A stretch of DNA of 64,000 bases from Falciphora oryzae (taxonomy: Eukaryota > Ascomycota > Sordariomycetes > Magnaporthales > Magnaporthaceae): assembly GCA_000733355.1 (NCBI GenBank), contig JNVV01000004.1, positions 248,001 to 312,000 on the forward strand, given 5' to 3'. This document shows positions 9,496-20,218 of the stretch, one piece after another. The stretch's first letter is position 1. Every line of letters begins with the position of its first letter. The notes beneath the pieces were generated by a model. The model saw only the letters and a program-made list of their open reading frames with translations, did no database searches and was not told the origin of the DNA. A program made the translations under genes and the position numbers.

Positions 9496-10198
9496 ATGGA
9501 TTTTATTTTGGAGGAATGACTTTGCGTATAAGGGAAGTAACCTGTATCGGAGGCTGGGGGCTAAGCAAATCTCCATGAAAATTCGTCAGCATCATCCACA
9601 AAGCCTGTGTCGGACTGGAGCAAGTAGGCTGTGTTGAGCTGTGACAGGTGGGGTTTTGGGAAAGTAGGCTATGTCGAGCTGGGCCTGTTGGCTGTTGGAA
9701 GTATCGACTTGTCATACAGGTGACTGTCGGTCGTGTGTTGAATGGCTGCGCCGCAAGGGTGCCACAAACCTACAGGTTTGTTGGTGTTGACGAGATGGGG
9801 TCTGGTGAGGGGCTGGGCCAAACCAACCATGCTTGAATGCACCCCTGGGTGCACGCCTCGAACCACAGGGGAGTGATGGTGCTACGTGGTAATAACCAGC
9901 TGCTACGGGATCTGTAGTCTGTACAGNNNNNNNNNNNNNNNNNNNNNNNNNNNNNNNNNNNNTTGCGACACATCTCGTGAGGAATGTGCTTCGGGGGACT
10001 TGACTTCTGCGGAGAGAACTGTTACATGCACCTGTCCAGTCTGACCAGTCCCCGGTCTAGCATATATCTTGCAGCTCATGGAGCGTCGACGAGACAAAAA
10101 GCCCGATACTGGGATGGGCTGGACACTCGTGACGTTGGAAATGGATCAATAGTTAAACAACAGGTACATCTCGAGCATTTATGCCGCGTGCTAGACAA
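9496..10198. other. intergenic with assembly gap (N at 9927-9962)
   Basis: Thirty-six N bases interrupt the sequence. Before the gap there are two perfect short palindromes (9764-9781 and 9838-9853) and an imperfect 18-bp direct repeat (GTAGGCTGTGTTGAGCTG near 9625 and its variant near 9665). No coding frame is supported. It may be further degraded repeat. Confidence 0.6.
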
Positions 10199-13100
10199 TC
10201 ACATCGGCGAAACACTCCGCCCTCTAAAAGATGCCCCCCTGGAGCCCCCCGAGCGCGTAGACAGGCTCCTCCTGCTCTGGTTCTGCTGCGGGCTCGGGCG
10301 CCGCGGGTTGAAGCTCCCGCCCGTGGTCCCGACGACCTCGAGGCCGCGCCTGATGACCGCCAGCTCCGACTGCCGCGCGAACACGACCTCGCCCCCCTGC
10401 CCGAGGCCCATGACGGGCTTGTCAAAGGTGCTGGTCCAGTCGTTCGGCACAAAGAAGTGCTGCACGAGCGGCGAGCTCGGCGCTGGCGCTCCGGAGTTGC
10501 CGTCCGTGGCGAACGCTACTGGTCCGCTCTCCAGATCCAGGGACGAGATCCACTTGCCTGTCGTGTAGACTGCTAGCCTGCTGCCGAAGGAGCCGATCAC
10601 GGAGTCTATTTCGGTCAAGTGGATGCTGATCTCCGAGTCGGGCGTTGCGGGCAACTCCTCGCAGCTTTCCAACAGTCGACCCGGGTCCCAGAGCTGGATG
10701 CTGTCGCCGAGAGCTGCCTTGGAGGGTATGGCAGCTGGCGCGTCTCTGGAGATGGAAACGATGATGCGGGGGTGCGACAGTGTTATCACCCGATCTATTG
10801 TCCCGGTGTATCCGCATGGAATGGTACGGACGAGCTCGAGGGTCTCCCACTTATAGACCCCGAAGCCATCCGGACCACCCCGTAGTAGGAGCCCGCTTTC
10901 TATCGGACACGTGGCCCAGACTGGCCCTGAAGGCTGCTCGAGACGGGCGAGGCAGCGGGACTCGCCGGACTGCCCAGCCAGCGGCCAGAGCGTGCATGTG
11001 TCTGTCGAGACGACCAAGAACCGACTGTGTGATCCCGACACAAGCACTTGCCTCAGCACTCCCTGGCCGGGACACCGTATGTCAGCCCCCATGCCGTCCT
11101 CCACCACCCATGATCCCTTCGCACCGCTCTTTCCTTTGGCTTTGGCGATCTTGCGCACAGTCACCCGGCCGGACAAGTCGCCGCATGCGAGCATCAGGGG
11201 CTTCTCCTCGAGCGCCAAGTGATTAACCGCGCACTCTGCCGTCTGAACAAAAAGTGGCTGGCTCCGCGGCTCGCCTGCGATGTCGTAAACAGATACGGAA
11301 CCGTCGTCCGTGGCGCAAAAGACGACGGGGAGGACGTTGCTACAGGTAACAGCTGTGATGGTGGAGACGTCACGTCGCTCATAGGATATTTCCTGAGGCC
11401 CTGTCGATATGGAGACGGTGTCGCTGTTCTCCTCGTCGAATTCGTCCTGGCGTATCAGCACGGTGGGCTCCCACACACGGCACTGGTTGCTCCGGATTTC
11501 GAGGAGCCGCCTGCTGTCGCCGGAGAAGACGAGCCCTTTCGGGACTATGTTTGTGTCAAACTGGATGCGGTACAGCGGCCGAAGCGTCTCGAAGTCGAAG
11601 AGTGTCAAGTTGCCCTGAGAATCAGCGCCTGCGAGGGTCCGTCCGTCGGGCGACCCTGCCAGCATGAGCGTGTTGACGCTGGGTATATCCGCCATCGGCA
11701 TACCGTTTTCGGTGTCGTACAGGTGGAGGTCGCCGTCCGAATAGGTCGCGGCGAGGCGGGAAGTCTCGACCCCGTCACCGAAAGCGATTGCCCGGACATG
11801 CGAAGAGGCGCCTGTTTGGGACCCGTTGACGCTTGGGTACCTCTTAGACCCCGTCTCCTGCTCATAGATGTCATGGATACGGTCCTCCAACATGTCCCAT
11901 AACACAATTCCCTCCCCCCTGTATATGACCGCCAGGAGCGAAGTCACAGGCGATATGGCGGCGAGGACCGGCGCCCGGAATTGGTAGGCCTCGTCCAAGT
12001 CCGCGGTCCAGGTGACTGGCTCCTCGCGGCAGAACTCGCAAGCCTCAAGGTCCCACTCGTAGAGCTGACTCTGCCTCGACGCCACTCGCAGAACTGTGTT
12101 GTTCTCGCAAAACACCATGGTGAGGCAGACAGAGGAGATTGGGAAGCCAGGCAGCTCCTTGCCCTCGCTCGTCTCCCAGATTCGAACACGCTTTGCCCCT
12201 CCGGTTGCCAGCAGGAGGCCGTCTTCGGTGAATGCCATCTTCCAAATCGGTTCGCCGTGATTGAGGGTGTGCACCTCCTGAAATATCGAGTCGTCGTAGA
12301 GAATGACCGAGCCATTCATCATGCCGACGGCGAAGAAGCCCTGTCCCGCGGCCACCGCATTGGGCTTCGTGCCTTTGGGGTAGGTCACCGTGGTAAGGCA
12401 GTCGTCCCATCCGGAGTCTGACAGCCCAAGGACATTTATACCACGAAAGCCGTTGGTAAACTGCTGCCGTATGGCGGAGTCTCGGGGGCAGAATGGTGGT
12501 ATCAAGAGGTGGATAGACTGTGGTGACTGCCTTAGACGGCTCGAAAACTTGGTCGCTATGTGTACCAAATCATCTGCCCACTTTTCCAGCATGGAAAGCT
12601 TGTTGTGTGCCCTGTGTGCAAACTTCATGGGTGGCGAGTGCCGGGCCCGGCGGCTCAAGAGCGAGTTGACGGTTTTGCCGGCGTGGTAGACGGGTCGCAG
12701 GTCCCCAGTTTTGCTGATGAACTCTATCCAACGGAGAATAGCATTACTAGAAAAGAATTTCGATAGTGTGATAAAAACTTCGTCGTCGTTCGAGGAGACG
12801 AGGCCTAGATGATGGAAGAGAAAGGTGGATGCGTATGACGTGAAAGGCGGGACTTGTGCTTGGCCGTTCATCGAGTTGACCTCCGTGTCCGATCCCAGTC
12901 GCCTTGGCTTCTGCATATCGCTCTGCATCAGGTATTTAAGGCAGACCATTGCAATTCGACGGTGGCCCTCGACTTTGCTGGCGGTGAATTCTGACTCGAG
13001 ATCCTTTCGGGTGAGGAACTCTCTTGCAGTCGAGTGGATGAGGTGGACTCGACTGTGAGTGTCGACGTAGACAAATTGACCACAGCACTTCGCGATGGAT

Positions 13101-15233
13101 CGTTCTATATCGTCGACCTTGTCGTTGATATCCATCTCGATCGGGCTCTTGATTTCGGCTGTGCTGAGGGCACGAAAAGAGTAGGTTGTCCATGTCAAGA
13201 TGGAATTTGCTAGATCCTTGCCGAAGCGGGCACTCGACATGTTGCGAAGAATTTGGGTATAAAGCGCATCCATGTTGGGAGGTATACCGTCTAGCACCTG
13301 GTCGATCTCTTTCTCTGTGTAGGCTTCCCGGAGTTCGGAGCATATTAGCGAAGCCCAGAGGAAGCAGCCCCCTGAGCTATTTGTAATCTTGGCAGCCATA
13401 TCTGCGGGAGTAGACCATTTGGACGAGGGTGGGCAAGGGAGCAGCCCGATGTTGGAGGTAAGGAGGAGAGAGATATCGCGCTTAGTATCCTCGTCGCTGA
13501 TTATTTCCGTCCGGATGTCGAGCTGAGGGTGCGTCGCGCTTCGGTGGGAGTCTGTGCTGTCTCGCGAAGTCACTAGGATCGAGATCGGCCAGCGTTCCTG
13601 TATCCGAGCCAAGAAGCTGATTATTTCTGTGCTGTTCTTGCACTCGTCGATACCGTCGATGACCCAGAACTGGGATCTGTTGAGTCGAACCTTGAGAATA
13701 GCCGAAAGGAAGACTTGACGCCATATGGCGTTGGTGTCCTTCTGCCCCAGAGGCTCGCACTTGAACCCCGAAGCAAGTTCCTTAATACTCGCAGTCACAT
13801 CAGAGTGAAGCATGGCCATCTGCCACGCCAACGACCTCAAACATGCGCTGCTAGTGTTTTTGGTGTTGTCGCCTTGTTGAAAGAAAAAGAAGCAGCAGTC
13901 GGAGCCGTCTTCCCTCAGGCTGGTGATGGTTTGAGCGGCAAGGACACTCTTGCCTGCGCCGGGCCTCCCCTGGAGCCACAGGAACCTGGGATCGATGGAT
14001 TTCCTCCATGAGCGGTAGTACTCTTTCTGCGTCAGCCATTCGCAGGAACCTGGCAGTCTAGCGGAGTCGACCGTGATCAGGTCGTCCTCAGGCGCCGCGG
14101 AGACGCCAAGAAAGCGGCTGACGGCAGCCGTATCCTCCAGATCGCCCACTTTGCTCTGTGACTTGTTTTCTTTCCGGCAGGAGCCGACGACGGTGGCGAG
14201 GGCGTTGCGGACGTCAAGGTACGTCTTGTCGTTGGGGGAGGCGAACATGGCAACGTGGCGATGGTCGGCATCGAGCGCCGTTCTCCGCTCGTTGGCCAGA
14301 TTCAGGACCGCACTGGCCCTGTCCACGATCAGAGACTTGGTGACGCCAACAGACATTGGCCTCGACTCGAAAAACGACATGAGCTGGATGCCTGCGCATA
14401 CTCTGGGAAAGTCTTCATTGATGGACAGCTGCGTCGCCGAATGGGGTATGAGGTCGTCGACAAAGGGCCGTCCACCCGGAAGCAGGGCGATAAGCCGCGA
14501 TAGAGTCTGCGCGAGGGTCGATCCGTGGTGTGGCGTGGCGAGGAAGAAGATGGAGCTGACCCGCTCTACGACCGGCTGGAACTCTCGCTCCGCGTGTCCA
14601 ATGGTGTAGGCCTTTTTGACCACCAGACCTCCCATGCTGTGCGCGACAAATATCAGCCGTGCCTATTGGCTTTGGTGTTAGCATGGACTCCTGGTATTAA
14701 GGAGGGAGCGTCCTAAAGGCGCATACATTGTCACCTGCTTGGTTCATGGTCGGGGAATCCTTGATCGCGGCGAGCAGAGAACGAGCAAAGTCGTGGATGC
14801 ATAGGATGGACTCCCGATCTAGGCCCGACGAGTATCCAAAGGTGTGGATCCTGACATCCTCGAACGCCGGGTCTTTGGGGAGCCATTCCCGTGGCCAAAA
14901 CAGGGACGGGACATTGCCTTTGCTCCAGGTGCTCTGGGACCCGCCGCCGAGGCCGTGGACAAAGACAACATCGGCGATGGCACCCTGCCCTCCAGCCGGC
15001 TCGTACAAGGTGGTGAGGCCCAGGGGCCCTTTGGGACTGCCGATGTTCTCGGGGTCGCTCTGGTCGGTGCCGCGACGAGTCAAAGTCCTCGCGATAAAGG
15101 TCCTGCTGGACCAAGACGCCGACGTCCCTGAACGACTGAGTGGCTCGGTGCCTGTCTCGCCAGTGTTCCCGCGAGACGGACGCATTTTTTGAGGGTGGCA
15201 GCGGAATAACCCGGGCCTCGTGGAGAGATCCAA
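10199..15233 (-). CDS. alpha/beta hydrolase-NACHT-WD40 protein (NLR-like), frame broken at the nucleophile elbow
   Basis: Exon 1 (15233-14727) codes about 169 residues, ending in a PGAP1-like hydrolase start (VVFVHGLGGGSQSTW). An intron (14726-14661, GTATGC donor, GCTAACA branch) precedes the long exon to 10199. The long exon reads HSMGGLVVKKA, then hydrolase Asp and His candidates, then NACHT with P-loop GRPGAGKS and Walker B FWVIDGIDEC, then a divergent WD40 propeller to the end. In fungi such proteins are STAND ATPases, some controlling heterokaryon incompatibility or defence. Spliced at 14661 the exon reads ARLIFVA in one frame and HSMGG in another: CACACAGC has become CACAGC at about 14636-14643. 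Either the gene is a pseudogene or the base call is wrong. The WD repeats are not near-identical, unlike fast-evolving HNWD genes. Confidence 0.85.
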
Positions 15234-15769
15234 TCTAGATTGGTGACATGTGTAGATCGAATCCAGGTGACCGACCTAGCGGGAGAGATCGAGACTCCCG
15301 GCCGAGAGCACCAACATCCACGCGCGCGGGGGAAAGTGGGGTCTGATTGAGCGAGCCCAGGTCTGGTGGTTGGAAGGGAAGGGAACATAATGGCGAGGAA
15401 GGGGAAAGGCGCAGGATAAGACATTGGTACGCAGACGCCAACCGACCGTTTTGGTATCGCCCGTCTTCAGTTGGGTGCGCTGCGCCGCGCGAAACGGGCC
15501 ATCTTGACTGGCTGATGCAAGCCAAAAATGGCACGTCGTCCGCGGCTATGCGGGCGGTCCACCAATCCTGACCCCTGGCGCTGGGAGCATGCAGGCGGCA
15601 GGAAGCCCGGACATCCATGAAGGACGGCTGGGGCGGGGTAAGCCTGTTGATAATAAAACAAGGCCTTGTCCCGTCGAGGCCTCAGTCCTCTCCTTCGTGG
15701 TTGGGGGGAGTTTCTGTGGAAATTTTGGGCACTTACATTAGTCTTTTTGTTTTGGAGCAAGCTCGCACA
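15234..15769. other. divergent promoter region
   Basis: About 540 bp separate the NLR-like gene (minus) from the ketosamine kinase gene (plus). I see no repeats or RNA genes. A C-rich/T-rich leader lies before 15770. Confidence 0.6.
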
Positions 15770-17370
15770 ATGGCCGCCCAGGGAAGCATGGCCGACAAAT
15801 GGGACAGGGAAATTCCTGTCCCCGCCCATGTGATAGGCTACGTCGATCCTGGGGTACAGAAGAGTAAGAATCCCCGTACCCCAGCGCCTGGAGACGGGAC
15901 GTCTGCAAGGGATGAATTCAGGGGCAGGCACTGGCATGCTGACACTGGCCATTGGCCCAAAAGAGTTGCCTGCGGGGACCATCGTCCACGGCATCTCCCC
16001 CAGCGGAGCGTCGTTCTGGGCGAGGACCGCCAAGATCGAAGCGACAGACGCGGACGGAGCCGACACGCCCTTCTTTATCAAGGTTGGCCAACCCCTCGAC
16101 CAGATTTGCATCCAACAATTTGTGCTAACTTCGATGCCAACAGGTGAACCAATTCCGGCATGGCAAGAACATGATCTCGTCCGAGTTCGACTCCATGACG
16201 AAGCTCCACTCCGTCATGCCCGAAATGGTCGCCGAGCCCATCGCATGGGGCGCCTACGAGGAAGAGGACGACATCTACTTCTTCGTCTGCCGCTTCGTCG
16301 AGATGTCGGGGGACATACCCGACGAGGACGACTTCCCCGCGCTGCTCGCCAAGATGCACCAGAGAGGCGCCTCCGCGAGCGGAGAGTTCGGGCTCCCGTA
16401 CGTGACTTACAGCGGGCGCAACCCTCAGTTCTTCCCGCCGAGCCGCAGCTGGGAGGAGTGCTTCACGCTCGGCATCACGGCCGAGTTCGAGCTCGAGGAG
16501 GGCACCCACGGGCTGGACGAAGAGATGCGGCGCCTCCGCGACGGGGTCTTGACAAAGGTGATCCCCCGGCTCCTGCGGCCGCTGGAGACCGAGGGCAGGA
16601 CCCTGGTTCCCACGCTTGTGCATGGCGATCTCTGGGACGGGAACGCATCGGTTGACACCGCCACCGGTCACCCGATGATCTATGATGCGGTGCCCATCTA
16701 TGCACACAACGAATGTGGGCTCGCCTTTCGCTTCCGTTCCTCGCTTTGTTCAGATCTGGACTGACAAGGGGCCGTCTGCAGACGAGCTGGGCCCCTGGTG
16801 GGCTCCGCGCCACAGAATGACATCGGCGTACATCAACAAGTACAGCCTTTGCAACCCTCCCTCTGAGCCGGCAGACGACTTCAAGGGTCGTGGACTTCTC
16901 TATCGCTTGTAAGTCCATTCGGAGAGGGTGGACGTACCGTGGGGAAAACCGACTCTTTTTCCAGTTAACTAACAACACCAATCCACAAGGCGGTTCGATC
17001 TCCATGCCTCCTCCTTGTATCCGGGTTCCCTCCGACGCCGAGGACTGTAAGAGTTGTCCCAATACTTCCGGTCCGGAAATCTCAGCAGCAATGTACTAAT
17101 CAATATCTGCGGCTTTGATCTGTTAGGGTCATGGATACGATGAGGGAGCTTTTGTCTAGATACCCGCGTGGCTACGAAGGGTACGCCCTCGACCACGGGT
17201 TGAGTCCTGGTTCTCTGCCTCCCCAGTCTCCCCCGAGTAGCGAGGAAGGCCCTGACGCGGAACTCCCGGAGTTCGAGCCTCCTAGTATGAGGGAGTCTGC
17301 AAGGGCGGACTTCCCGATAACTGCGCATGGAGAAACGGCTAGGGCAATTGATCGGCACTTAGCCACCTAA
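15770..17370 (+). CDS. fructosamine/ketosamine-3-kinase family protein
   Basis: Six exons, 15770-15863, 15964-16082, 16144-16714, 16782-16908, 16990-17046 and 17127-17370, give about 403 residues; a second in-frame ATG at 15788 would give 397. The family phosphorylates ketosamines on glycated proteins so that the sugar is released. Seen in order: FWARTAK and a FFIK lysine in the N-lobe, an EAxxM-type stretch (EFDSMTKLHSVMPEMV), the catalytic loop VHGDLWDGN, YDAVPIYAHNE and the C-terminal FDLHASSLYPGS. All exon joins restore frame. The donor of intron 2 (AAG|GTTGGC) is weak. It is divergent from the NLR-like gene and converges on the MFS gene 98 bp away. Confidence 0.85.
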
Positions 17371-17468
17371 GCTAGAGTCTAGGCCTTGACTAGAAGGTTT
17401 GTTTGTTTGTTCTTTTGGATCTGCATTTGTCTCAGAGCATGTTCTTTCGTATCCAATGAATACCATGA

Positions 17469-19025
17469 TCACCTGTGCTCAGCCGAACCCCCTGGGAGGC
17501 GTTCGCTCCTCCATCTGTGGCCCCATCGGTTTAGCACGATAACAGCAGCAACGCAAGTCACGGCCTCCACTAGCCCTAAAAGCGTGAAAACCCATCCGTA
17601 TCCCATAGCCTGAACCATGGGATCCAGTACTGCGACGAAAAGTCCCGCCAGGGCACATCTGGTTATGTTCTTGGAAGCAGCGGCAGTGCCGGACTTCTCT
17701 GGGAAGACATCCACGATGAGAGCGCCATATATCTGGTGGAGGGTGGCACATTTGCAGCCAATGTATGCCTGCAAAATCAGGGGGATCGCAGGGTGAGCGA
17801 CGAACTCGACGGCCCAGCCGTACCCAACGACAGCAAACATGGACACCAAGATGATGGTCACGGATCCGCGAGACCTGGCCTGCTCGATTGGGAAGTCCTT
17901 CATGTCATCGCCGCGGACTCGATCGATCGAGAAGCCGGCTTTCCTAGCGACATGCTTGTAGTTCCAGTCCATGAGCTTGCCAGACACAAAGCCGGCTGCA
18001 AGTACCCCGGCGCCCCCGGCAAGGAAGCAGAGCGAGACCTCTAGGATGTTGAACCCGTATCGCTGTGTGAATATCGGCGATATGGAAGTCTGAATGCAGA
18101 AGAGGATGGCCGATGGGAGGCCCGACAGCCAGAGAATAAGGAAGGTGTCGTGGTAGAAGACCAGACGCAACGATGCCAAAGGGTTGGGGACGACAAACTT
18201 CCCTTTCCCTGTCTTGCCAGTGTTTACATCGCACGCGGATTCTGAGGGGCTTGGATCTGTTCCACTGCCACCTGACGGGCTTGCTTGCGTCACCTTGGAT
18301 GCGACGCGACGATAAACAAGATCCCGCCATGTTCTCCAGAGCCCCCACGCGGGGACGGCCCCGTTGCCCACAATGGACCGGCCAGTCTCGGGCATCAAAA
18401 ACCCGACCAGCAGCGCCGAGCTCGCCCCAAAGATGAGGAGCACGCGAAAGCACCACCTCGGGTCCCCGGCGGCCATCGCCACGCCACCGCCGACCACGGG
18501 CCCTATGCAGGGGCCGACGTTGACGGTCGCCAGGAACGGCGCGAGGTACGAGCCGCGCTCCGAGTGGACAATCACGTCGGACACGGTGGCGTAGGCCAGG
18601 GAGACGACGGCGGAGCTGCCGAGGCTCTGCAGCGCCCTCAGCATGAGGAGTGCAGGGTAGTTCCTGTCGACGATGGACAGCCCCAGGGAGGCGGCAGTGA
18701 AGATGGCAAAGGTGACCAGGTAGACGGGCCGCCTGCCCCAGGAGTCGGACAAGGGGGACCAGAGCGAAGGGGTGATGCCCTGGACGACTATAAACATGGT
18801 TATGGTGAGGTTGATGGCTTGCGTTGAGACGGCATACCGCTCGGCCAACAGTTTGATGAGGGGGAAGTAGATGGTGGCGGTGAGAGATGACGCCAAGGCG
18901 AGATAGCCGAGCAAGCAAACGAGGAGGCGTCGGTTGCCAACGGACCAGGTTGTGTATGGCGTGTCCGTGGGCGCCTGACTGGCGTTTGGCGAAGCCGCCG
19001 CCAGCGAAGCGACTTTTTCTGACAT
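17469..19025 (-). CDS. MFS transporter, DHA1 drug:H+ antiporter type
   Basis: A single exon codes 518 residues and about 12 membrane segments. A polar N-terminal tail (about 28 residues) precedes TM1. MFS motif A is present as SDSWGRRPVYL between TM2 and TM3. The antiporter motif C (GPCIGPVVGGG) lies in TM5, which marks the DHA1 drug/H+ antiporter class. A long cytosolic loop with Ser/Gly/Pro-rich sequence (SPSGGSGTDPSPSES) separates the two halves. It resembles fungal Qdr/Aqr1-type exporters of drugs, weak acids or polyamines, but the substrate cannot be read from sequence. No frame breaks. Confidence 0.88.
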   Translation of the reverse strand: MSEKVASLAAASPNASQAPTDTPYTTWSVGNRRLLVCLLGYLALASSLTATIYFPLIKLLAERYAVSTQAINLTITMFIVVQGITPSLWSPLSDSWGRRPVYLVTFAIFTAASLGLSIVDRNYPALLMLRALQSLGSSAVVSLAYATVSDVIVHSERGSYLAPFLATVNVGPCIGPVVGGGVAMAAGDPRWCFRVLLIFGASSALLVGFLMPETGRSIVGNGAVPAWGLWRTWRDLVYRRVASKVTQASPSGGSGTDPSPSESACDVNTGKTGKGKFVVPNPLASLRLVFYHDTFLILWLSGLPSAILFCIQTSISPIFTQRYGFNILEVSLCFLAGGAGVLAAGFVSGKLMDWNYKHVARKAGFSIDRVRGDDMKDFPIEQARSRGSVTIILVSMFAVVGYGWAVEFVAHPAIPLILQAYIGCKCATLHQIYGALIVDVFPEKSGTAAASKNITRCALAGLFVAVLDPMVQAMGYGWVFTLLGLVEAVTCVAAVIVLNRWGHRWRSERLPGGSAEHR

Positions 19026-19238
19026 CGTAATGCTGGCCTTCTTTCTAGAAGTGAGCGAGGTTTGTCGGCGTGTTTAGTCGGCCAGCCTGCCCAGGCCGTC
19101 CCTGTGTTGTCCATCCATCAGATGGATGCAAGGGGGTGGACTTGGTGGGGTACAGTGGGGGCTACCTATTCCAACATCGAGCCTCATTGTTTTTGTTCGT
19201 GCTGTTAGTGATATTGACTCAGCTCCTTCTTTGTCTAA

Positions 19239-19276
<38 letters not shown>

Positions 19277-20218
19277 CGATGTTTGAAACAAAAAGAAGAA
19301 GAGGAAATGTCCCGAGAAGCCCGCACGAACCCCTAGAGAGGTCTTCATCACTGAAGCCAGAGCGATGTCACTGACACCGCGATGACTGTGGGGGTTGGGG
19401 TGTCTTTATTCTCACGAGCATGTTGATTTTGCTCTGATACGACCAACCAATAGGGATAGGATGTGGGAAGTTGGGCGTAGTGCGATCCATTGTCAGAAGC
19501 GAGCAATGGAAAAATACAGGTTCGACGCACGCGGGAGATCGACGAAATGCTCCTCCCCGTTGCCTCCCCAGAAGACAGCATTGATGACTAAGCCTGCAAG
19601 CCTCCCATCACGTGCGGAACGCCCAAGGTTGGGACCCCACGTCATGGGGTACCTGGCACGCGGCATCGAAGCTAAACCCCAGGCGCGGGGTCCTGCGATT
19701 CATTGAGCCCTCGAGCCAAGGTTCGAACAAGGTGCTTGTTGATCACCCGTCAACACCCAACTGCGCTCAGCCTTATGTCCTCACCGCAAAACGACGCGCT
19801 CCATTGCACCTCCAGCTTCCTTATCTGTTTCCAGCAGAGGGGATAATTGGAATCCCCCTGATCTTTTGACTTCTTGCTTCTACCAAACTCTTTGGGCTCT
19901 CGCCGGCGGCGCCTGTCACAGCCACCGCGCCGACCGACCAGACAGACGCTCCATCATCAACCACGTGCGGACTCAATTATACTTTGCTGTGAATTTACTA
20001 CCGCGCTGCCTCCCATCACGACCCGCCTCTCTGCCCTCTCTGCCTGCAGCAATGGCCATTCCATAAGCCGGGCAACCGTCGCGAGGCTTTTCGCCCATCT
20101 GCCACCGAACCACCGCCCAGTCTGGCACCCAACTGCCGCCCTCGTGTCGCCTCGATCCATCCTGCACAACCGCCACCACTTCAATCAACCGCTCCGACCT
20201 CCGGCCTAATCTCCAGCC
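19026..20218. other. divergent intergenic region
   Basis: This lies between the MFS gene (minus) and the AMSH gene (plus). It holds an unbroken 36-A tract (19240-19275) and a CT/C-rich 5' leader before 20219. No RNA gene is supported. Confidence 0.6.
19240..19275 (+). repeat. poly(A) homopolymer, 36 bases
   Basis: There are thirty-six consecutive A bases. No upstream sequence looks like a retroposed gene and no target duplication was found, so it is most simply a homopolymer microsatellite. Its length is probably imprecise in the assembly. Confidence 0.95.

Noticed and set aside
14661..14734. Alternative donor GTGACA at 14734 to rescue the NLR frame
   Set aside because: It leaves the RLIFVA/HSMGG conflict in place, because the break is inside exon 2 rather than at the junction.
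19719..19730. B-box-like GGTTCGAAC, possible tRNA
   Set aside because: No matching A box, no acceptor stem and no cloverleaf could be drawn around it.
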